A DNA stretch of 7,393 bases from an uncultured Arcobacter sp. (GTDB lineage Bacteria > Campylobacterota > Campylobacteria > Campylobacterales > Arcobacteraceae). Below, piece by piece: positions 1 through 5,840 of this stretch. Location: assembly GCA_913062735.1 (NCBI GenBank), contig CAJXWI010000118.1, positions 1 through 7,393 of the forward strand, written 5' to 3'. The translations under genes were made by a program, and so were the position numbers. A model generated the notes under the pieces. It had not been told where the DNA came from. It was given only the letters and a program-made list of their open reading frames with translations, and did not search any database. Position 1 is the stretch's first letter. Each line of letters opens with the position of its first letter.

Positions 1-3000
1 CATTTTTTTCTTATTCTTCACCATATTTTTTTACTCCATATTATTTAGTGACACGGAAGATAGATAGCTCTATTAAGGATATGAACAATTTAGATAATAA
101 AATAGCAATTGTTCAAAAAAATTCTATTATGGTAAATATACTTCAAGAAAAACAAAAAAAAGTAAAAATTATATATTCTGACAAGCAAATAGATATATTT
201 AATAAGATTAAAAACAAGACGGCTGATTTTACTATTCAAGATGATCCTTATGAATATGATTTAGAAAAATATAAGCTAGAAGTAAAAAAAACGTTTTTTC
301 TTAAAGAGGGTGAATTTCACATTGGAACAAAAAAAAACGATAAGGTTTTTACCTCTATTATTGATAAAGGTCTTAGCTCAATTAGTAAAAAACAAATGCA
401 AGAAATTAAAAATAAATGGGCAAATAAAAAGATAAAAAAATCTGTTTTTACTGCTGAGGAATTAAAATATATTAAAGAATCTCCTGTTCTTAATATTGGA
501 ATTGAAGAGTGGCAACCTGTTCTTTATACTACTGATGGCAAAAAAATGCAAGGCTTATCAGGAGAGATTTTAGAACTTGCTTTTAAAAAATCATCTTTAA
601 AAATCAACTTAGTAAAAAATAATTGGTCTAACTTATTAAGCGATTTTAAAGACAAAAAAATTGATATTTTACCTGTGGTGTATTATGTAAAAGAAAGAGA
701 ATCTTTTGGCCTATATAGTGATCCATATTTAAGTATAAAAGATTATATTTATGTCAAAGAAGAGAATAAAGATGTCTCTTCTTTCAAGGATTTAAAAGGA
801 AAGAAAATTGCACTTATTAAAGGGTATGCAAGTGTAAAATTTATAAAAGAAAAATTTCCATCTATTGAGATAATTGAGGTCTTAAGTGTTGAAGAAAGTA
901 TTTTAAAACTTATCAATAATGAAGTGGATGCAATTTTTGAAGCACAAATTGTTGTTGAACATCAATTAAAAGAATTATTAATAAAAGGCTTAAAAGCAAT
1001 ACCCCAAAATGTCATTAAAATAAATAAGATACATATGTTTTCCAAAAAAGATGACTTTGTTTTACAAAGTATTTTGCAAAAATCTCTGTATTTAATTTCA
1101 CTAGAAGAAAAAAATAGAATTATTTCAAAATGGTTAGGCACAGAAAAGGTAAAAAGTGAGTTAAATATTATATTTGAGCGGGAAAGAGAGCCTTTTATAT
1201 TTTCTAATTCTTACTTAAAAGGCATTGAGTACGATTTAATAAAAGAGGTTTTTAAAGATTACAAAACTAAGATTAATTATTCTAATGTTATTTTTGACAA
1301 TCTCTATGATACTTTTAAAAATAATGATGCCATCGATATTGTTTCTTCTATTAAAAAAAGAGACGATGCTTTTTATTATTCAGATGATTTTGTTACCTTA
1401 GGAAATGTTTTTATTACAAGAGTAGAAGACAATATTACCATTAACAGTATTAAAGATTTAAAAGACAAAAAAATAGTGGCTTTTAGAGATGCTTATAAAG
1501 TTTCAAGTAAAGAATTTTATTCTATGTTTAATCCTAAAATACGAACGGATAATTATAAAGAAGTAGAGGCAGAGGATGCAGTAAGAACCTTCTTAAATAA
1601 AAAAGCGGATATCTTATTTTTGGATAATAATATCTTTAAATGGCATTTGAAATATATAAAAGAAAGCTCGATATCCCAGTATAAATTGGATTACTTAAAA
1701 GGTTCTAACAATACACTAAAACTTGGGTTTAAAAATGAAAACCTTAGAAATATTTTTAATAAAAACCTAGCAAAAATTAAAGAATCAGGCAAGTATCAAA
1801 AAATTATTAATTCATACATTTTGTATGATAAAAAAGCTAAAGTTGAAGTACTTACACTTTTATCAAAGTTATTATCAAAATATATTTTTGATGGTAATAG
1901 AAGTGAGATTAAAAATATTATAAATATTTTTAAAACAATGTTTTATTTGAAAAATATTGAAGTTTATAATGATAATAATAAACTTTTATATTCTTCTTCA
2001 AAAGCATTACTTAAAGATGCAATGCTTTTTGATAGTTTTTATTTCCTTTATAATCATCCTAAAAAAGTAGGCTTTTTAAAGGCAACATTTAATGAAAAGT
2101 TACTCTCATCTTCCACAACTAGTCATATTCCAGATATTAAAATGTTTAAAAATCTTAGCTCTTATGAATATGTCAAAAATATATATAAAGAGTTTTCTTA
2201 TTTAACAAATAAAATAGTGTTTTCTACAAAAGAGAAACTTTTTATAAAAAACAACCCTCTTATTACATATTCTGACACTCGTTTTGAACCTTTGGTTTTT
2301 ATTGATAAGAATAAAATAAGTGGTTTAGTAATAGATTATATAAAATTAATTGAAGATAAAACATCCTTAAAATTTAAGTTTATAAAAAAAGATACATGGC
2401 CAGATACCATAAAAAGTTTTGAAAAAAAAGAATTAGATATTTTACCTTCTTATTCGAGTTTAGCATTAGAACTAAAGGATTCAGTTTTATCAAATAGTTA
2501 TGAGGGTTTTAATTATATTCTTATTACAAAAGACGATGAATCTTTTACCAATGATATAAATGATTTGAAAAATAAGACCTTGGCTTTGCCTAAAAACCTA
2601 CCGGTTTATAATTATATTAAAAAAAACTATCCTTTTATAAAAATAATTGAAACAAATACGCTAAAAGAAGCTTTTGCTTTAGTTGCCAAAAATAAAGCGT
2701 ATGCAAGTATTGAACACTCAGCTGCTGCATCGTATTACCTAAAGAATTTTTTCCCTTCTTTAAAAATCACGGGTGTTTTAGAGAATAAATACAATCATAG
2801 TTTTTTAGTACAAGAAAATAAAGCTGAGCTCTTATCTATAATAAATAAAGTACTTGATTCTATTAGTTTTGAGAAAAAAAATGAGATAAGACATAAGTGG
2901 ATTAAAACAAAAATCAATACAGCCGTTGATTATACAATCATATATGAACTGATTTTTGTTTTTGTGCTTATTCTCTTAATCGTTTTATATTTTTTAAATA

Positions 3001-3932
3001 GAATATCTAAAAATAAAAATGTCATAGAAAAAATTAATCTAAAACTTAATGCCAGTGTAGGGGATTTATCACTAATAAAAAATGAACTTGAAAATTCAAA
3101 TGAGACATTACAAAGTACCATACAAAATTTAAAACAGACTCAAAATCAATTAATAGATGCTGAAAAGATGGCTTCCTTAGGTAGCTTGGTAGCAGGGGTC
3201 GCACATGAAATCAATACTCCAATAGGTATTGGACTAACAGGAATATCTCACTTGGAAGAACTTACAAAAGAAATAAATAAACAATATACAAATGGCGAAA
3301 TGACTAAAAATGAATTTGAAGAATATTTATACAACAGTAAAGATTTAAGTTTTCTAATTCATAGAAATCTTGAAAAAGCAGCTGGCTTGGTTCGATCTTT
3401 TAAACAAGTCGCTGTTGATCAAAGCAGTGAAGAAAAAAGAAATTTTAATCTAAATAAATATTTAGCTGAGATATTACAAAGTATTCATTCTGTAACTAAA
3501 AAATCAAATATTAAGATAGATATATCTTGCGCTAATGATATTAGAATTAATTCTTATCCAGGAGCTTATTCTCAGATTATCACAAATCTAATAATGAACT
3601 CACTGATACATGGTTTTAAAGAAAAAGAAAAGGGTAATATTAGTATTAATATTACCAAAGAAAACAGAGATCTGAAGATTCTTTATACAGACAATGGAAA
3701 AGGAATAAAAAAAGAAAACATAAGTAAAATTTTTGATCCCTTTTTTACAACGAACAGAGATAATGGTGGCTCAGGTTTAGGATTAAACATCATTTATAAT
3801 ATTATTGTATCCAAACTAAATGGGAGTATTAAGTGTATAAGCGAAGATCAGCAGGGGGTTGAATTTATTATTATCATTAAACTTACCGATAGTGCCTATA
3901 TTAATAAAAAAAATAGAATTGATTTCATTTAA
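1..3932 (+). CDS. Multi-flytrap (BvgS-like) sensor histidine kinase, 5' partial
   Basis: This is a membrane-bound two-component sensor kinase that should autophosphorylate on His in response to periplasmic ligands. The frame is open to the left edge: codons from position 3 read FFSYSSPYFFTPYYLVTRK, which is internal to an SBP_bac_3 fold. The GTG at 48 is therefore not the real start. Numbering residues from that GTG: flytrap 1 (C-terminal part only) up to ~125; flytrap 2 ~134-364; flytrap 3 ~371-590; a Cache/PAS-like insert ~600-718 (uncertain); flytrap 4 ~725-953; one membrane helix ~968-983; coiled coil ~987-1040; HisKA with phospho-acceptor H1053 in GVAHEINTP (HExN-type H box); HATPase with N box around N1184, G1 DNGKGI at D1215 and G2 GSGLGL 1241-1246. 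A KW motif closes each module (IKNKW, IISKW, IRHKW). It ends soon after the HATPase, with no receiver or HPt domain. No response regulator follows; the next gene is convergent. Ligands are unknown. Confidence 0.93.
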   Translation, partial: FFSYSSPYFFTPYYLVTRKIDSSIKDMNNLDNKIAIVQKNSIMVNILQEKQKKVKIIYSDKQIDIFNKIKNKTADFTIQDDPYEYDLEKYKLEVKKTFFLKEGEFHIGTKKNDKVFTSIIDKGLSSISKKQMQEIKNKWANKKIKKSVFTAEELKYIKESPVLNIGIEEWQPVLYTTDGKKMQGLSGEILELAFKKSSLKINLVKNNWSNLLSDFKDKKIDILPVVYYVKERESFGLYSDPYLSIKDYIYVKEENKDVSSFKDLKGKKIALIKGYASVKFIKEKFPSIEIIEVLSVEESILKLINNEVDAIFEAQIVVEHQLKELLIKGLKAIPQNVIKINKIHMFSKKDDFVLQSILQKSLYLISLEEKNRIISKWLGTEKVKSELNIIFEREREPFIFSNSYLKGIEYDLIKEVFKDYKTKINYSNVIFDNLYDTFKNNDAIDIVSSIKKRDDAFYYSDDFVTLGNVFITRVEDNITINSIKDLKDKKIVAFRDAYKVSSKEFYSMFNPKIRTDNYKEVEAEDAVRTFLNKKADILFLDNNIFKWHLKYIKESSISQYKLDYLKGSNNTLKLGFKNENLRNIFNKNLAKIKESGKYQKIINSYILYDKKAKVEVLTLLSKLLSKYIFDGNRSEIKNIINIFKTMFYLKNIEVYNDNNKLLYSSSKALLKDAMLFDSFYFLYNHPKKVGFLKATFNEKLLSSSTTSHIPDIKMFKNLSSYEYVKNIYKEFSYLTNKIVFSTKEKLFIKNNPLITYSDTRFEPLVFIDKNKISGLVIDYIKLIEDKTSLKFKFIKKDTWPDTIKSFEKKELDILPSYSSLALELKDSVLSNSYEGFNYILITKDDESFTNDINDLKNKTLALPKNLPVYNYIKKNYPFIKIIETNTLKEAFALVAKNKAYASIEHSAAASYYLKNFFPSLKITGVLENKYNHSFLVQENKAELLSIINKVLDSISFEKKNEIRHKWIKTKINTAVDYTIIYELIFVFVLILLIVLYFLNRISKNKNVIEKINLKLNASVGDLSLIKNELENSNETLQSTIQNLKQTQNQLIDAEKMASLGSLVAGVAHEINTPIGIGLTGISHLEELTKEINKQYTNGEMTKNEFEEYLYNSKDLSFLIHRNLEKAAGLVRSFKQVAVDQSSEEKRNFNLNKYLAEILQSIHSVTKKSNIKIDISCANDIRINSYPGAYSQIITNLIMNSLIHGFKEKEKGNISINITKENRDLKILYTDNGKGIKKENISKIFDPFFTTNRDNGGSGLGLNIIYNIIVSKLNGSIKCISEDQQGVEFIIIIKLTDSAYINKKNRIDFI

Positions 3933-3935
3933 ACT

Positions 3936-3955
3936 ACTTGAAATTTATTTTAAGT
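3936..3955. terminator. Weak AT-rich hairpin between convergent genes
   Basis: The 17-bp gap between the two convergent stop codons lies inside an imperfect inverted repeat. ACTTGAAAT pairs with ATTTTAAGT, giving about 8 bp plus one G-U pair. It overlaps the stop codon of the Fic gene. There is no clear U-tract on either strand, so use as a bidirectional terminator is only a guess from position. Confidence 0.25.
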
Positions 3956-5083
3956 GCATATTATATACTTTGTTCCTCTTCCTGCTGTATTTTCTTTTTG
4001 ATAAATACATTTTTTATCTAATAGTTCTTTAATATCTCTAGTGGCTGTTGCTGAACTAGCTTTACTCATTGAAATATACTTTGCTTTTGTTAAGTCACCT
4101 TCAAAGATATTAACACCTATATCTAGAATTTTATTTAAAACTTTTTGTTGACGTGTGTTAAGATTATCATCTTTATGACTATCCCAAAAATTTGTTTTAA
4201 TCTTAATATATGTTAATTTATTTAATGTTTCATTTATTGATTCTATAAATGTTTCTAAAAACCAAATAAGCCATGTAGTTATGTCCAAAGGATCTTGTTT
4301 CTTTTTAAATCCAGTAGTTGCTTCTAGTGCTTTGTAATAGTTTTTTTTATTTTTATTTATTTCTTTTGAAAAAGAATATAATTTTGAATTAGAAGATTTT
4401 TCAATTCTAGAGAATACTAGATCTCCAATTGCTCTTGAAATTCTTCCATTTCCATCATCAAAAGGATGAATAACTAAAAACCATAAATGTGCTATTGCTG
4501 ATTTTATTAAAGTATCTTCTGTTTTATTAAACCATGTTAGAAAGCTATGAACTTCATCAAAAAGAATATCACTAGGAGGTGCTGTGTAAAATAGTTTTTC
4601 ACTACTTGTTCCTCTTGAACTTACAATATTCATTTCTCCTTCATCTCTAAAGTCTGCCACATTAATTTTAATACCTTCACTATAACCACTAGGAAAAATA
4701 GCCGCATGCCATGCAAAAACCTTTTCAATTTTTAATTCTTGTGTGTAATTTTGGTTAATGTCAAATTGAATGGATACTAAATTATCTGTTTTATGTTCAG
4801 TATCTTCATATCTATAATCACCAATACCAAGTTTTTTTCTTATGGAAGCTCTGACACTTTCTCTTTTAAGATAATCACCTTCTATTGCAGATGTACTCAT
4901 TGTTTCATCTATAATCGCTTCTTCTTTAAAGTCATCAAGTTTCTCTTTGTTAAGGATGCTTAAATATCCACTTAGTTTACCTTGTTTATAAGAAGCCTGT
5001 GTATACAGTTTTTCAATTATATATCTGTCATAGGTAAAATTAGGATAGTTTTTTTGTTCCCAAATCCATCTTTTTTTAAGCAC
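3950..5083 (-). CDS. Class II Fic protein adenylyltransferase with C-terminal winged helix
   Basis: Probable protein AMPylase (transfers AMP from ATP to hydroxyl side chains), cytoplasmic, 377 aa from the chosen start. Numbering from that start: a DUF4172-type N-terminus with WIWEQKNYPNFTYD at ~6-19; the inhibitory-helix motif (S/T)xxxE(G/N) as TSAIEG, T64-G69, with E68 expected to block ATP; the target-binding flap around ADFRDEGEMNIVSSR; the full active-site motif HPFDDGNGRISR at 206-217 (His206 catalytic); and a winged-helix DNA-binding region at ~308-377. The architecture and length match the SoFic/BtFic type of Fic protein. The GTG start at 5083 is preferred because AAGGA lies 6 nt upstream and the protein then opens LKKRWIW, close to the family start. 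The in-frame ATG at 5104 has no ribosome binding site and adds seven non-family residues. No separate antitoxin gene adjoins, as expected for a self-inhibited class. The target protein is unknown. Confidence 0.92.
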   Translation of the reverse strand: MLKKRWIWEQKNYPNFTYDRYIIEKLYTQASYKQGKLSGYLSILNKEKLDDFKEEAIIDETMSTSAIEGDYLKRESVRASIRKKLGIGDYRYEDTEHKTDNLVSIQFDINQNYTQELKIEKVFAWHAAIFPSGYSEGIKINVADFRDEGEMNIVSSRGTSSEKLFYTAPPSDILFDEVHSFLTWFNKTEDTLIKSAIAHLWFLVIHPFDDGNGRISRAIGDLVFSRIEKSSNSKLYSFSKEINKNKKNYYKALEATTGFKKKQDPLDITTWLIWFLETFIESINETLNKLTYIKIKTNFWDSHKDDNLNTRQQKVLNKILDIGVNIFEGDLTKAKYISMSKASSATATRDIKELLDKKCIYQKENTAGRGTKYIICT

Positions 5084-5089
5084 TTGTGA

Positions 5090-5094
5090 TCCTT
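5090..5094 (-). promoter_or_regulatory. Ribosome binding site that decides the Fic start
   Basis: On the minus strand AGAAGGAT precedes GTG, with AAGGA 6 nt from it. The alternative ATG at 5104 is preceded only by AT-rich sequence (AATAAATTT). This supports translation from GTG 5083. Confidence 0.6.
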
Positions 5095-5113
5095 CTCTTC
5101 CCATAAATTTATT

Positions 5114-5159
5114 AATGATGCGTATTCTAAGTATTTACACATCATTTTTGATTCGTAAT
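5114..5159. repeat. Operator-like repeat, copy A (proximal to Fic)
   Basis: The copy starts with AATGATGCG (5114-5122), continues with TTTACACATCAT (5134-5145) and ends with TGATTCGTAA (5149-5158). The second half is a degraded palindrome: ATCA/TGAT plus TTAC/GTAA are retained. AATGATGCG and ACACATCAT also face each other as inverted half-sites, 25 bp centre to centre. Positions correspond exactly to copy B with a 55-bp offset. Confidence 0.7.
5124..5129 (-). promoter_or_regulatory. Candidate -10 box of the Fic gene
   Basis: TAGAAT on the minus strand would place a transcription start near 5117, giving a leader of roughly 35 nt before the GTG. It lies between the ATGATGCG box at 5115-5122 and the TTTACACATCAT box at 5134-5145, so a protein bound there would block it. 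A second candidate, TATTAT at 5158-5163, lies between the two repeat copies. No good -35 is visible, which is normal for Campylobacterota promoters. Confidence 0.35.
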
Positions 5160-5168
5160 AATAACACA

Positions 5169-5214
5169 AATGATGCGATAAGTAAAGTTTTACACATCAT
5201 AAATGATTTGTAAA
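5169..5214. repeat. Operator-like repeat, copy B (distal), with near-perfect palindrome
   Basis: AATGATGCG (5169-5177) is followed by a 26-bp palindrome at 5189-5214. Its arms are TTTACA-C-ATCAT and ATGAT-T-TGTAAA, and 11 of 13 base pairs are symmetric. Apart from short spacers, the order and spacing of boxes equal those of copy A. The length and symmetry are typical of a site for a dimeric DNA-binding protein. The winged helix of the adjacent Fic protein is the obvious candidate binder, by inference only. Confidence 0.7.
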
Positions 5215-5378
5215 TTAAATTTTCTCTATGCAAAAGGAATATATTTTGATTCAAATTTATCTCTAAGTGTAGATTCACATTAGAAGTGCAACGTTTAAGA
5301 AGTCAAAATTGTTAAAAAGTAGAGATTCCTTCCCTAGGGTGTAAAATAGGGTTTATTAGATGTTGTTGGATAGTGTTT
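5215..5378. other. Intergenic stretch between Fic operator and tmRNA 3' end
   Basis: No credible gene is visible. On the minus strand it is the trailer of tmRNA and should hold its terminator, but only a poor candidate is visible: CCCTA/TAGGG with a 10-nt loop at about 5334-5353 and no U-tract directly after it. A 12-codon frame beginning ATGCAAAAG near 5228 has no ribosome binding site and is not called. Confidence 0.5.
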
Positions 5379-5772
5379 TGGTGGAGATGTGGAGGATTGA
5401 ACTCCAGTCTTAAAACAAATCAAATTAGCGTCTACATGTTTAGTAAAAGATTGATTAAATTCACTTTATAAAAGATCAACCTGCAAGGCTCTTATAAAGC
5501 TAAGATTCTAAATGTTTTCTAAGAAGCAAATCAACTTTCTTAAAATAAGCTATTGGGGGTGAGCCCATTTAGTTCTACCTATATAGCATCAGTAGAATGG
5601 ACCTCCTAGTCTACGACCCAATAAAGGGGAGTCTAAATTAAAACTTACGCTGCTGCGTAAGCTGGAGAATAATTATTATTATTTGCGTTTAAAAAAAATG
5701 AACCGTCTAACGGCATGTTCAGGCCGACATGCAACTAACCCTCTTTGCTCCAATCGATACCATGTCATCCCC
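5379..5772 (-). ncRNA. ssrA: Transfer-messenger RNA (tmRNA)
   Basis: tmRNA enters stalled ribosomes as an alanine-charged tRNA mimic, supplies a reading frame for a degradation tag and releases the ribosome, working with SmpB. The 394-nt gene is one-piece. The 5' end GGGGATG (5766-5772) pairs with CATCTCC near the 3' end to form a 7-bp acceptor stem. The third pair is G-U, the identity element for alanyl-tRNA synthetase. The T arm is TGGAG-TTCAATC-CTCCA (5390-5406 on the minus strand) and CCA is encoded (5379-5381). A hairpin GCATGT/ACATGC (5713-5732) lies before the tag frame. The tag is ANNNNYSPAYAAA, ending at TAA inside a 7-bp hairpin (CTTACGC/GCGTAAG), which fits helix H5. The tag style is that of Campylobacterota. 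Upstream there is only a 20-nt gap to the lsrK terminator, and no convincing promoter was found. Confidence 0.97.
5645..5686 (-). other. tmRNA tag reading frame (ANNNNYSPAYAAA, stop TAA)
   Basis: The resume codon GCA is at 5684-5686 and the stop TAA at 5645-5647, encoding 13 residues to which the charged alanine is added. The Ala-Ala end needed for ClpXP-type recognition is kept. Compared with C. jejuni ANNVKFAPAYAKAA and H. pylori VNNTDYAPAYAKAA, the Lys before the last two Ala is missing, and Ser replaces Ala before Pro. The stop codon and the last Ala codons form the H5 hairpin at 5644-5661. Confidence 0.9.
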
Positions 5773-5792
5773 GATTGTAGTGTTTGAGTGTT

Positions 5793-5821
5793 AAAAAATC
5801 AGTTTAACCAAAAGCAACTGA
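5793..5821 (-). terminator. Rho-independent terminator of lsrK
   Basis: On the minus strand TCAGTT (5816-5821) pairs with AACTGA (5799-5804) across an 11-nt loop, followed directly by six T (5793-5798). It begins 19 nt after the lsrK stop codon. The stem is short and AT-rich, so efficiency is uncertain. It would mark the 3' end of the lsrK transcript just ahead of tmRNA. Confidence 0.5.
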
Positions 5822-5840
5822 AAGCTTGATGAATGTGTGT

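Noticed and set aside
329..337. Run of nine A inside the kinase gene, possible phase-variable tract
   Set aside because: A-runs of 7-9 are frequent throughout this very AT-rich gene, and the frame is intact on both sides. Campylobacterotal phase variation usually uses G/C tracts.
2930..3121. 63-residue open frame on the minus strand inside the kinase gene
   Set aside because: It is antisense to the membrane helix and coiled-coil coding sequence. It has no family resemblance and no ribosome binding site of note, so it is a shadow frame.
5083..5104. ATG at 5104 as the Fic start
   Set aside because: There is no ribosome binding site, and the extra residues MGREGSQ are unlike the family N-terminus. 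The GTG at 5083 has AAGGA at the right distance.
5334..5353. CCCTA/TAGGG hairpin after tmRNA as its terminator
   Set aside because: The stem is only 5 bp with a 10-nt loop, the nearest T-run is more than 10 nt further on, and an overlapping CCCTAGGG self-palindrome competes.
5105..5378. CRISPR-like array in the repeated region
   Set aside because: There are only two repeat copies, the spacers are short and not unique inserts, no cas genes are present, and the arrangement fits operator sites.
5774..5779. TACAAT as the -10 box of tmRNA
   Set aside because: It ends 2 nt before the mature tmRNA 5' end, so transcription from it would start inside the acceptor stem.
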